Of a DNA stretch of 64,000 nt, positions 46,123-55,700 are shown one piece after another. Numbering within the stretch: position 1 is the stretch's first letter; each line of letters begins with the position of its first letter. The notes below the pieces were generated by a model, which worked only from the letters and a program-made list of their open reading frames with translations, was not told the origin of the DNA and searched no databases. Origin of the DNA: Catenovulum sediminis (GTDB lineage: Bacteria; Pseudomonadota; Gammaproteobacteria; Enterobacterales; Alteromonadaceae). The translations under genes were made by a program, and so were the position numbers. The stretch is taken from NCBI RefSeq assembly GCF_040270295.1, contig NZ_JBELOE010000200.1; one strand, written 5' to 3'.

Positions 46123-47409
46123 GTTCGAGCTTCGAGCTTCGAGCTTCGAGCGGTAAGTTGCGAGTTGAAAGTTACAAGTTGAAAGTTACAAGTTGAAAGT
46201 TACAAGTGCAATGTAGGTCGACCCTTTAGGGCGACAATGAGTTAAAAGCAGCAAGTTTCAAGCTGCAAGTTACAAGTGCAATGTAGGTCGACCCTTTAGG
46301 GCGACAATTTTTTACACATTTGTCGGCATAAATACAGCTCTACCTGTCGGGCTAAAGCCACGACCTACATTAGGGCGACAATGAGTTAAAAGCAGCAAGT
46401 TTCAAGTTGAAAGTTACAAGTGCAATGTAGGTCGACCCTTTAGGGCGACAATTTTTTATACATTTGTCGGCACAAATACCGATCTAAATGTCGGGCTAAA
46501 GCCACGACCCTTTAGGGCGGCAATAAGTTGCAAGCTGCTAGTTAAAAGCAGCAAGTTACAAAAGCAATGTAGGTCGACCCTTTAGGGCGACAATTTTTTA
46601 TACATTTGTCGGCATAAATACCGATCTACATGTCGGGCTGAAGCCACGACCTACATTAGGGCGACAATAAGTTACAAGCAGCAAGTTGCAAGTTACAAGT
46701 TCAATGTAGGTCGACCCTTTAGGGCGACAATGAGTTAAAAGCAGTTAGTTTTAAGTTCAATGTAGGTCGACCCTTTAGGGCGACAATTTTTTATACACTT
46801 GTCGGCATAAATACCGATCTACATGTCGGGCTGAAGCCACGACCTACATTAGGGCGACAATAAGTTACAAGCAGCAAGTTTTAAGTTGAAAGTTACAAGA
46901 GCAATGTAGGTCGACCCTTTAGGGCGACAATTTTTTATATATTTGTCGGCATAAATACCGACCTACATGTCGGGCTAAAGCCACGACCTACATTAGTGTG
47001 ACAATAAGTTGCAAGCTGCAAGTTAAAAGAGCAATGTAGGTCGGCCCTTTAGGGCGACAATTTTTTATACATTTGTCGGCATAAATACAGATCTACCTGT
47101 CGGGCTGAAGCCACGACCTACATTAGTGCGACAATAAGTTACAAGCAGCAAGTTTTAAGTTGAAAGTTGCAAGAGTAATGTAGGTCGGCCCTTTAGGGCG
47201 ACAATTTTTTATATATTTGTCGGCACAAATACAGATCTACATGTCGGGCTGAAGCCACGACCTACATTAGGGCGGCAATAAGTTAAAAGCAGCAAGTTTC
47301 AAGTTGAAAATTTCAAGAGTAATGTAGGTCGACCCTTTAGGGCGACAATTTTTTATATATTTGTCGGCATAAATACCGACCTATATGTCGGGCTAAAGCC
47401 ACGACCTAC
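46123..47409 (+). repeat. BIME-like array of about ten palindromic repeat units
   Basis: No gene is present. The element GTAGGTCGACCCTTTAGGG starts at 46213, 46283, 46427, 46569, 46706, 46762, 46906, 47036, 47180 and 47324, so eight units are about 130-144 bp and two (46213, 46706) are short. Each full unit also has an inverted partner TGTCGGGCTAAAGCCACGACC about 80 bp on (eight copies). Both can fold into hairpins. AAGTTACAAGTTGAA-type heptamers fill the spacers. This resembles REP/BIME clusters; no RAYT transposase is in the window. Confidence 0.93.
46124..46151 (+). repeat. 7-bp tandem repeat at the left edge of the array
   Basis: There are four perfect copies of TTCGAGC, starting 2 bases after the pseG stop. 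Inverted, degraded versions of the same words (GCTCGAAACC) are found at the right edge near 47440. Confidence 0.9.
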
Positions 47410-47486
47410 ATGTTTTGAAACTTGAAACTTACAACTCGCTGCTCGAAACCGCAAACGACATTGATAAGAAATTTAGGAATTTCAAA

Positions 47487-48032
47487 TTGAAAGATTATTT
47501 ATCGGGTTACGCTGTCGAACTAAAATCCGTAAGCCAAGACAATATGATGCTGTTATTTGAATGGCGCAACCAGCCTGAAATCAGATCACAAATGGTGAAC
47601 ACTGAAAAACTCGAATTGGCACAACATCAAAATTGGTTTGCAAAACTTGCAGCGCGTACAGAGCAAAAACATTATGTGATTTATTACAAACAACATGCAA
47701 TTGGTTCGATAAATGTCAGAAGCACTGATGGACAGGCTATTGAGCAAACACGCGAAGCCGAAGTGGGTTTATACATAGGTGAAGAAAAATATCGCAACAA
47801 CATTGTCGCGTTTGCGCCATCATTGCTTATCAACGACTATTTGTTTGAAAATTTGAATATTCAACAATTGCGCAGTAAAGTGCGAAGCCAAAATAAAGCG
47901 GCACTTAAATATAATCAACAACTGGGATATCAACTCAAACCAATCGATGAAGATTTTACAGAAATCATTTTAACGGCCGATAACTATAAACAGACAACCC
48001 AACAAATAAAAGCTTGGTTAAGCCGAGGTTAA
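47487..48032 (+). CDS. pseH: N-acetyltransferase PseH (GNAT family)
   Basis: PseH adds the acyl group to the 4-amino sugar in the pseudaminic pathway. The GNAT fold is shown by LLFEWRNQPEIRSQMVN, HYVIYYKQHAIGSINVR and LYIGEEKYRNN. I chose TTG at 47487 (181 residues) because AGGA lies 8 bases upstream. A TTG at 47415 extends the frame into repeat-derived DNA and is less likely. The gene is cut off from pseG by the repeat array, yet it completes the six-step pathway. The acyl donor might not be acetyl-CoA here, given the ACP next door. Confidence 0.85.
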   Translation: MKDYLSGYAVELKSVSQDNMMLLFEWRNQPEIRSQMVNTEKLELAQHQNWFAKLAARTEQKHYVIYYKQHAIGSINVRSTDGQAIEQTREAEVGLYIGEEKYRNNIVAFAPSLLINDYLFENLNIQQLRSKVRSQNKAALKYNQQLGYQLKPIDEDFTEIILTADNYKQTTQQIKAWLSRG

Positions 48033-48037
48033 ACTAG

Positions 48038-48268
48038 ATGTTTGAAGATAAATTAAAACAAGCCTTTGTTAACGCATTATCAATAGAAGAAAATGAAGTG
48101 ACAGGTGAACTGGCTTACAGTCAGCATCCAAAATGGGATTCGACTGCACATATGGTGCTGATCGCAGAACTAGAGTCCAGCTTCGACATCATGCTCGATA
48201 CAGATGATATTATCGACATGAGCTCGTATCAAAAAGCGGGCGAAATTATTCAAAAATATATCGCCTAA
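48038..48268 (+). CDS. Accessory acyl carrier protein
   Basis: This 76-residue ACP has the phosphopantetheine Ser35 in PKWDSTAHMVLIAELE and the usual four-helix layout. It differs strongly from the housekeeping AcpP at 25809. GAGGT precedes the ATG, and it lies 5 bases after pseH. With the reductase, ligase, LuxE-like and LuxC-like genes that follow, it is probably a dedicated carrier. Confidence 0.88.
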   Translation: MFEDKLKQAFVNALSIEENEVTGELAYSQHPKWDSTAHMVLIAELESSFDIMLDTDDIIDMSSYQKAGEIIQKYIA

Positions 48269-48284
48269 AAAAGGATAGAGCAGG

Positions 48285-49028
48285 GTGCAGCAAGATAAAT
48301 CTATACTGATTGTCGGCGCAACGGGTGGCATTGGCTCACATACCGCCAAAGCACTGGCAAAACAAGGTTATGGGCTGATTATCAGCGCACGAAACCTTGA
48401 TAAACTTGAAAGTTTAAAAGCGGAATTGCTACAACTCGGTGCTGCCGGGGTGGAATGTTTTGTGCTGGATTTACAAGACAGCTCGGCAATTAAAGGCCTA
48501 TTTCAGTTTATTCAAAAACAAGTTAAGCATTTATATGGGTTAGTTAATTGTGCAGGTACATTGCACGAATCGCCCTTAATGATGATACGACCAGATGATA
48601 TTCAAGCTCAAGTCAATCTGCACTTAACTTCATCTATTTTACTTGCGCAGTATGCAAGCCGTTTAATGGTGCGCAATAAACAAGGCGTTATTGTATTCTT
48701 GTCATCCGTGGTGGCAGCGCAAGGCGCAAGCGGTCAGGCATTATATGCAGCGTGTAAATCATCGTTATTCGGCTTAACTAAAAGTTTGGCCAAAGAGCTG
48801 GGCGGTCAGAACATAAGGGTAAATTTAATTGAACCCGGTTTTATCGAAACAGAATTAGTTGCACATTATTCGGATGAACAAAGAGCCGAATTAAAACAAC
48901 AAACGGCATTAAAAAGCTTAGGTCAAGCAGATGATGTTGCGCAGCTGATTAGCTTTTTAATCTCTTCAAAGGCGCGTTACATCACAGCACAGAATATCGC
49001 GGTAGATGGCGGGCTTGCATTAAGTTGA
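48285..49028 (+). CDS. Short-chain reductase (FabG-like)
   Basis: This 247-residue SDR has the NAD(P) motif VGATGGIGSHTAK, the catalytic Ser (FLSSVVAAQGASG) and YAACK, and the end QNIAVDGGLALS. By analogy to FabG it could reduce a 3-oxoacyl group on the adjacent ACP. The start is GTG at 48285, with AGGA upstream. It overlaps the next gene by one base. Confidence 0.85.
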   Translation: MQQDKSILIVGATGGIGSHTAKALAKQGYGLIISARNLDKLESLKAELLQLGAAGVECFVLDLQDSSAIKGLFQFIQKQVKHLYGLVNCAGTLHESPLMMIRPDDIQAQVNLHLTSSILLAQYASRLMVRNKQGVIVFLSSVVAAQGASGQALYAACKSSLFGLTKSLAKELGGQNIRVNLIEPGFIETELVAHYSDEQRAELKQQTALKSLGQADDVAQLISFLISSKARYITAQNIAVDGGLALS

Positions 49029-50497
49029 TGATGGATTTTTGGTCTAAATCGCATTTTTTACAAGCGCCTAAAACGGCGTATATTGTCGATAGTATTGCAG
49101 GTGAAGAAAGCAGCGCCATTGCTTATAGCTATCAACAAATTGATAGCATGATTGATACTTTTATCAATGAACAAGTTAAGCCGGATGTTTATACAGGTAA
49201 AAAAATTATAGCGATAGAAGCAAACAACCAGTTAGGGTGTTTAGTCGCTTATCTAGCCAGTTTACGACTCGGTTATTTGGTTATTTTTATTGATGCAAAT
49301 TTATCGACTGAGCAGAAAAATAATCTCATCTCAGAATATGCAGTTGATTTGGTTTATCAGCCAAAAAAAACGCTAATCAGGCACAATAAGCAGGGGCAAA
49401 CACAAAAAATTGCACCTCAGCTTGCACTTTTATTATCAACCAGCGGTTCAACCGGTAGTCCTAAGATGGTCAAACTCAGTTATCGAAACCTGAGTGCAAA
49501 CTGTCAATCAATTTGCCAATTTTTACCCATTCAACAAACAGATAGTGTGATCACCACTTTACCCATGCATTATAGTTTTGGGTTATCTGTTATTCACACA
49601 CACCTGTTTCGCCATAGTACCTTGATACTCAGTGACTTTGGTGTGATGGAAAAATCTTTTTGGCAATTATTTAAACAATACCAAGTGAGCTGCTTTTATG
49701 GCGTTCCATTTATTTATGAAATGCTGCAAAGGCTCAATTATAAAAGACTACCATTAAAGCAAGTGCGTTTTTTTGCACAAGCCGGTGGCAAAATGCGAGA
49801 AACCCAGATACATCATTTGCATGGTTTTTTAACGGATAAACAACAGTTATTTATTATGTATGGGCAAACCGAGGCAACTGCGCGCATTGCCTACCTAGAG
49901 CCCGCAAAACTGCCAGCAAAAGCTCATTGTATTGGCCAAGCGATTCCGAATGGCCAGTTAAAATTGATTAATGAAAATGACTTAGCCGCCGATACAACTG
50001 CTAGAACAAGCGGTGAATTGTGTTATCGCGGTGACAACGTATTTTGTGGGTATGCACATTCAAGCGCAGATTTAGCTGAACTTGAAATAATAGATTGGCT
50101 AAAAACTGGCGATATCGCCACACGCGATACCGACGGTGATTATTGTATTATCGGGCGAACTAAACGCTTTATAAAAATTGTTGGCAAACGTATCAATTTA
50201 GACGAGATCCAAAGTTGGTTGGATAAACGATACCCAGCCATTTGCCCGGTAGGCAAAGATGATTTGTTGATCTTAACCCGTTGCAAGCGATTTGAAAGTG
50301 AAATAGAAAGCGAAATCGAAAGCGAAATTGAAAGTGAATTGGCCGAGCAATTAGCGCTATTTCTAGGCTGTCATCCGCGTTATATAAAACAGGTACAAAT
50401 ACCCGAGATGCCAATAAACACAAACGGTAAAGTTGATTTTATGCAACTGAATAAAATTGCGCTTCAAGCATTGGAGAATCAAGATGCAAATGGCTAG
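49028..50497 (+). CDS. AMP-forming acyl-activating ligase
   Basis: This 489-residue ANL-superfamily enzyme has the P-loop LSTSGSTGSPKMVKLS, the core motifs YGQTEATAR and WLKTGDIATRD, and the C-terminal Lys in NTNGKVDF. It likely adenylates a carboxylic acid and loads it on the ACP, but the acid is unknown. Four copies of ESEI (from a 12-bp DNA repeat) sit near residues 423-438, within the C-terminal subdomain. A TTG at 49025 is an alternative start. Confidence 0.83.
   Translation: MMDFWSKSHFLQAPKTAYIVDSIAGEESSAIAYSYQQIDSMIDTFINEQVKPDVYTGKKIIAIEANNQLGCLVAYLASLRLGYLVIFIDANLSTEQKNNLISEYAVDLVYQPKKTLIRHNKQGQTQKIAPQLALLLSTSGSTGSPKMVKLSYRNLSANCQSICQFLPIQQTDSVITTLPMHYSFGLSVIHTHLFRHSTLILSDFGVMEKSFWQLFKQYQVSCFYGVPFIYEMLQRLNYKRLPLKQVRFFAQAGGKMRETQIHHLHGFLTDKQQLFIMYGQTEATARIAYLEPAKLPAKAHCIGQAIPNGQLKLINENDLAADTTARTSGELCYRGDNVFCGYAHSSADLAELEIIDWLKTGDIATRDTDGDYCIIGRTKRFIKIVGKRINLDEIQSWLDKRYPAICPVGKDDLLILTRCKRFESEIESEIESEIESELAEQLALFLGCHPRYIKQVQIPEMPINTNGKVDFMQLNKIALQALENQDANG
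50294..50341 (+). repeat. 12-bp tandem repeat inside the ligase gene
   Basis: Four units of the GAAAGYGAAATH type begin at 50294, 50306, 50318 and 50330, encoding ESEI, ESEI, ESEI and ESEL. Confidence 0.92.
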
Positions 50498-51548
50498 TTT
50501 AGTTAACATGCCGGTTTACGGGCTTAACAAACTGGAAAAAAAGCAATTTTTAACAGCAAGATTGTTGGAGCTTACACAACATCATTATCAACATTGTGGT
50601 GAATATAAAAGGCTATTACATTGCATTGGCGAAACCTGTATGCCCAAAGATGCAGAGCATATTCCACCAGTTGCTGCGCGCTTGTTTAAAGAATATCAAT
50701 TAAAAAGTATCGACGAAGAAGAAATCTTTCGTTTGATGCGCTCATCTGGTACGCATGGCAGTCAATCGAGTATCTATCTAGATGCGGACTCTGCTAAGTT
50801 GCAAAGTCAGGTATTGGTTAAAATTTTACAGCATTGGTTAGGCAAAGCACGCAGACCCATGCTATTGATTGATGCTGCACAAAGTGTACAGAATAAAAAT
50901 GGCATGACAGCACGGGCTGCCGGGTTACAAGGTTTGTCGTTTTTCGGGCGGAATCACTGTTATGCATTAAACTCAGATATGCAACTGGATGTTGCGCGTA
51001 TAACCGAGTTTTTTCAGCGATATGAGCAAGAGAACATATTAATATTTGGTTTTACATTTATTGTGTGGCAGCAATTTATTCAACAGCTTGAAAAACTAAA
51101 CCTGAAATTTAATTTGCAAAATGCGACTTTGATACACGGTGGTGGTTGGAAAAAAATGCAACAACAAGCAGTCAATGACGCTCTGTTTCAGCAGCACATC
51201 AAAAATCGTTTAGGAGACGTAGCCGTGCACGACTACTACGGCATGGTTGAACAAACAGGCACAATCTACATGCAGTGTGAGCATGGATATTTGCACGCGC
51301 CTGTATGGTCAGATGTGATGATTCGTGACACAAACGACTTGCACTTATTACCTTTTGGTGAAAAAGGTTTGATACAAGTTAATTCAACCCTACCAACTAG
51401 CTACCCAGGGCACTGCATTTTAACAGAAGATCTGGGGGTGGTTCATGGCGAAGATGATTGCCAATGTGGTCGTTTAGGCAAATATTTTACTGTGCATGGC
51501 AGAGTACCCAATGCGCAGGTAAGGGGGTGTAGTGATACATTCTCTTAA
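50484..51548 (+). CDS. LuxE-like acyl-protein synthetase
   Basis: This 354-residue protein of the LuxE/PaaK-related family has the adenylate-type loop RSSGTHGSQSSIYLD near residue 89 and HDYYGMVEQTGTIYMQC, like LuxE and related synthetases. GGAG lies 8 bases before ATG 50484, and it overlaps the ligase by 14 bases. In luminous bacteria LuxE activates fatty acids and passes the acyl group to LuxC. No luciferase genes are here, so another product is made. It ends in an overlap with the LuxC-like gene. Confidence 0.82.
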   Translation: MQMASLVNMPVYGLNKLEKKQFLTARLLELTQHHYQHCGEYKRLLHCIGETCMPKDAEHIPPVAARLFKEYQLKSIDEEEIFRLMRSSGTHGSQSSIYLDADSAKLQSQVLVKILQHWLGKARRPMLLIDAAQSVQNKNGMTARAAGLQGLSFFGRNHCYALNSDMQLDVARITEFFQRYEQENILIFGFTFIVWQQFIQQLEKLNLKFNLQNATLIHGGGWKKMQQQAVNDALFQQHIKNRLGDVAVHDYYGMVEQTGTIYMQCEHGYLHAPVWSDVMIRDTNDLHLLPFGEKGLIQVNSTLPTSYPGHCILTEDLGVVHGEDDCQCGRLGKYFTVHGRVPNAQVRGCSDTFS

Positions 51549-52743
51549 ATTTATCGAACAGGTTAAATGGCACCTTAAAAGTGATGTTTTTATACAGCCA
51601 CAAACGAATCTTGCGTGGCAAGATGAGATAGTGGATGCGGTTAATGGATTATCTGCTTTTATCCTCAAACAGCCCAGCTTAAAGGCTTACCCTGAAATCA
51701 TTGCACTGGCATTTTGGTTTAGAGGCGCGCACCTTAAACAACTACAACAGCAAAGTTTGCAAGCCAGTAATAAAAACGGTAGTGGTAAAATAGCTGGCAA
51801 GGTGTTCCATATCGCGCCTGCCAATGTGGATACCGTGTTTTTATACTCAGCGCTGCTGTCGGTACTATGTGGCAATCAAAATATTGTCCGAGTGAGTGAA
51901 CGCAGTGGTGAAGTGACGCATATCTTAATCGAAATTATAAAACTTTATGCTGAGTCTGAGCCGGGGAAAACACTTGCTCGTTACCTATCGATAGTTGAAT
52001 ATTCAGCACAACTGAATAATGTTACGGCTCAACTCAGTCGCTGGTGTGATCTGCGCGTTGTATGGGGCGGCGATACAACAATAGAGTTAATCAGTGCGAT
52101 TGAACCAGATACAAAACAGTTGAGTTTTCCTGATCGATACTCAATTGCACTTTTGACCTTGCCCGAATCAAATTCAATCGAAGCAACTGCACAAAATTTT
52201 TTAACCGATATATTACCGTTTAACCAACAAGCTTGTTCTTCACCAAAAGCCATCTATTGGTTAAATGTAGATGAAAACAAACAACAAGATTTTTGGCAAT
52301 CCGTACAACAATTGTTGCCCAAAAATAAAAATCAACTGACGATGAGCAATAAAGTTGAACAGCATATCTTGTTACAAAAACTCGCGGTTTCGCATGGTAT
52401 TGAATTAGCTCAACATTCTGGCAAGTCATTTGCTAAGATCCAGAGTGTCGGCCCACTTGGACATTGCAAAGTCAAAAATTTGACTGCTGAGATGCTGATC
52501 GAACACAGTGGTAATGGTTTGGTGTTAGAAATGCAAATAGAAACACCACAACAAATTGAAAATAATGATAAATTACAAAGTCTTTTGCTAGATGTTGAAG
52601 TTAAAGACGTCGAAGTTAAAGGCGTCGAAGTTAAAGAATGTGCGCTGAATTTAGGTAAACGACAAGCGCAATTGGGTAAAGCATTAGAATTTGATGTTTT
52701 TTGGGATGGCATCAATCTAATTGAATCTTTCACCTTAAATTAA
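51532..52743 (+). CDS. LuxC-like acyl reductase
   Basis: This 403-residue protein belongs to the acyl-CoA reductase LuxC family. The conserved catalytic Cys lies in FNQQACSSPKAIYW, the signature of the family, and GKVFHIAPANVDT and GNQNIVRVS fit the cofactor side. It likely reduces an acyl thioester to an aldehyde with NADPH. Three copies of a 15-bp repeat encode DVEVK near residues 354-368. GTG 51532 has an AGGGGGT site, and it overlaps the LuxE-like gene by 17 bases. Confidence 0.84.
   Translation: MIHSLKFIEQVKWHLKSDVFIQPQTNLAWQDEIVDAVNGLSAFILKQPSLKAYPEIIALAFWFRGAHLKQLQQQSLQASNKNGSGKIAGKVFHIAPANVDTVFLYSALLSVLCGNQNIVRVSERSGEVTHILIEIIKLYAESEPGKTLARYLSIVEYSAQLNNVTAQLSRWCDLRVVWGGDTTIELISAIEPDTKQLSFPDRYSIALLTLPESNSIEATAQNFLTDILPFNQQACSSPKAIYWLNVDENKQQDFWQSVQQLLPKNKNQLTMSNKVEQHILLQKLAVSHGIELAQHSGKSFAKIQSVGPLGHCKVKNLTAEMLIEHSGNGLVLEMQIETPQQIENNDKLQSLLLDVEVKDVEVKGVEVKECALNLGKRQAQLGKALEFDVFWDGINLIESFTLN
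52591..52635 (+). repeat. 15-bp tandem repeat inside the LuxC-like gene
   Basis: Three units of the type GAYGTYGAAGTTAAA begin at 52591, 52606 and 52621; the third begins GGC. Confidence 0.92.
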
Positions 52744-52768
52744 AAAATAATGGTATCGGAATAAATAG

Positions 52769-55700
52769 ATGTTAAAAGATATTCGCTTACATATAGAACC
52801 AGACGAAGAAAAACAAAGCGAAATCGAAGCTGAACTTGCAGCAGATATTCAGCGTCAGCATAGTCGAAATATTCAAGCTTTTAGTTACCATATTCCCAGC
52901 TTGTTGAGTTTTGTACAAAATATTCGCACCAGTAATATCAGTCTTTTTTGCAATCGTTTTGGGCAAAAAAACATTGTTGACTACGGTAATGGGCGAACTT
53001 TATATGGCCTAGACCCAAAAGCAGAAATACACCAGCAATTTAACGCATTTTGTCGTTTCCCGCAGTACGTGGCACTGAATGAAACACTGGAAAATCAGTC
53101 AAGCAATATAGCGCTCAAAAAAGCGACCAAATTAGAAGACTTACCGCATTACCAAACTTATCTAGAACGAAGTGCACTCCCTAAAGAAATAGATGTGCTT
53201 GTGGTATTGGGGTTGGGGATGGGGCAGCACATCGTTGAGTTGCTCAATTCACGGAACATTAAACATTTGGCAATTTATGAGCCAGAACTTCAATATTTTC
53301 AGTGTTCTGTTATGGCGATCGACTGGGAGCTGATTCTTGATACCGCGAAATCTAAAGGTACAGCGATTTATTTGCAGATTGGAAAAGATGGCCGTGATTT
53401 GCTGGCGGATGTATCTGAGCTTAACCAGCATTTTCCCTTTGATGGCTTTTATCTTTACCCGCATTATCATCATCCAGTTTTCGACTCACTGGCTGTGTCA
53501 CTACGAGACTTTGGCTGGCAAAAATGTATGGCGCAGGGTATAAATTATCAGCAGCAACAAGCAGATAACTACCTGCCAATTTGGACACAATCTATCGATT
53601 TAACAAATTTAGCTTCGATACCAGATGCGGGTATGCCAGATACAGACAGGAAAACAGACGGGAAAACAGACAGCGTTTTTGCAAAAAATATTGCTGCATT
53701 CAAAAAATACTACCCACAAATCGCTAAAGAATTTTCTGATTACCAACCGAATAATTGGCTTCCTGTTGTTAACCAAGAACAACAAATAAACTTGATTGAA
53801 AAAAAATCATTAACCAGTTGGCATGGCGATAACCCTAAACAAGAGTGCGAACAAAATTTTGAAAACTTTTGCCGTTACCCAAATAAAGACGGTTTGGTGC
53901 TAGGGTATAAAGGGACCAAGCTTAAACATTATTTACACTATCAATTTGTTGCCGAAACAGAAAAAATTCTAGAAGAGATAGAAGAAGAAGCTGGCAATTT
54001 ACCACAAGATATCAAATCACTGATTGTTTTTGGCGTAGGTACGGGTTATCAGCTGGAGTGTCTATTTAATCATCACCAAGTTGAAAACTTATTTATTTGT
54101 GAACCCAACCGCGACTTTTTTTATGCCTCTTTATATAGCATCGACTGGGCACAGTATTTAAAACAAATTGATGAATCTGGCGGGCGCTTATATTTAAATA
54201 TTGGTGATGATGGTACGCATTTATTCAGAGATTTGCTCAACCAGTTTTATTCAATCGGCCCATATATACTGGCTAATACCTACTTTTATCAAAGTTATTA
54301 CAACTCGAACTTGGTTGCCGCGATTGCACAACTTAGAGAGCAGTTACAAGTTGTAATTTCAATGGGCGAATATTACGACCATGCAAGATACGGTATCGCG
54401 CATACAACAGAAACAATTGCACGTGGCTATCCGTTTTTAATTCAAGAGGCAGATAAAAAGCTAAGCTATCAAGATAAAGAAGTACCGATATTTTTAGTGG
54501 GTAACGGCCCTTCTTTAGATCAAAGCATTGAAACAATTAAAGAGTGGAAAGCGCAAGCAATTATCGTTTCGTGCGGCACTGCCTTAATGCCTCTATATAA
54601 AAATGGCATCGTGCCAGATTTTCACGCAGAGATAGAGCAAAATAGATCGACTTTTGACTGGATTTGCCGGATTGGCGATTTTGATTATTTAAAACAAATT
54701 AGCTTGATCAGCTGTAATGGCATACACCCAGATACTTGTGATTTGTTTAAAGACGTCTATCTAGCATTTAAAGAAGGGGAGTCGTCGACCGTATCGGCCA
54801 TTGAGGTGATTGGAAAAGGCCTATACGAAGAATTGCAGTTTGCGTTTCCAACTGTTGCAAATTTTGCACTGAATATATTTACCAAAATGGGATTTAACCA
54901 AGTTTATTTGTTTGGCATCGATTTGGGTTTTTACGATAAAACTAAACACCACTCAACCCAGTCTGGTTATTATAAAGAAAATGGCGAGCAGATGTATGAC
55001 TACGAAGCCAAAAACAATACCTCTATGGTGGTGCCCGGAAATTTTAGACCGACTGTTTTTACTAAACACGAATTCAAAGTTTCGAAAACGATATTAGAAC
55101 AAACATTAGCCCAGCGAAAAGTAGATTGCTTTAACTGTAGTGATGGGGCTTTGATTGTGGGGAGTCAAGCGTTAAAGGTTGAGCTGGTTTTGTTAAATGT
55201 AAACGTAGCAATTAAAGCTAAGGGGTTACATGCAATTAAGAACCTAGCCTTTAAAGGAAAACCGAGTTTTTCTGATTATAGGTTATTATTTGAAAGTAGG
55301 TTTGATAACAGGTCTCTGTTAACTGAATTATCCGTTTTTTTGGCTAAATGTAAGAATGTAACAAAGCCTTTTTATAGCACTGAAGAATTAGTTGAAGAGC
55401 AAAAGAAGCTATTGTTTACATCTTATAACCATGGGAAATCACTTTTATTCTATTTGATGTACGGCACTGTAAATTATGCAAATGCGGTTTTTACAAAGTT
55501 AAGCAACGCAAATACGAGTAAAGAAAAGCTAGAAAAAATTAATAGAACTTGGGAATGTTTTCTTGTAGACGTTATTGAGCAAACGTCTAAAAACTATAAT
55601 ATATACGATTATTGTACTTCATTAACACCATATCGTGAAACTACAATATTAAGAAATCATGCATCAAATAAAAATTCGATAGCTCACATTGATGATGAAA

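Noticed and set aside
46123..47409. Possible CRISPR array
   Set aside because: Units are about 130-144 bp, the spacers are themselves repetitive, the repeats are palindromic pairs and there are no cas genes.
46123..47409. Integron cassette (attC) array
   Set aside because: No integrase gene and no small cassette genes between units; the repeats lie back to back.
50484..52743. Bioluminescence (lux) operon
   Set aside because: Only LuxE- and LuxC-like genes exist; luxA, luxB and luxD are absent and the neighbours are glycosylation genes.
42154..53674. Phase-variable repeats switching genes on and off
   Set aside because: All units are multiples of three bases, so copy changes keep the frame.
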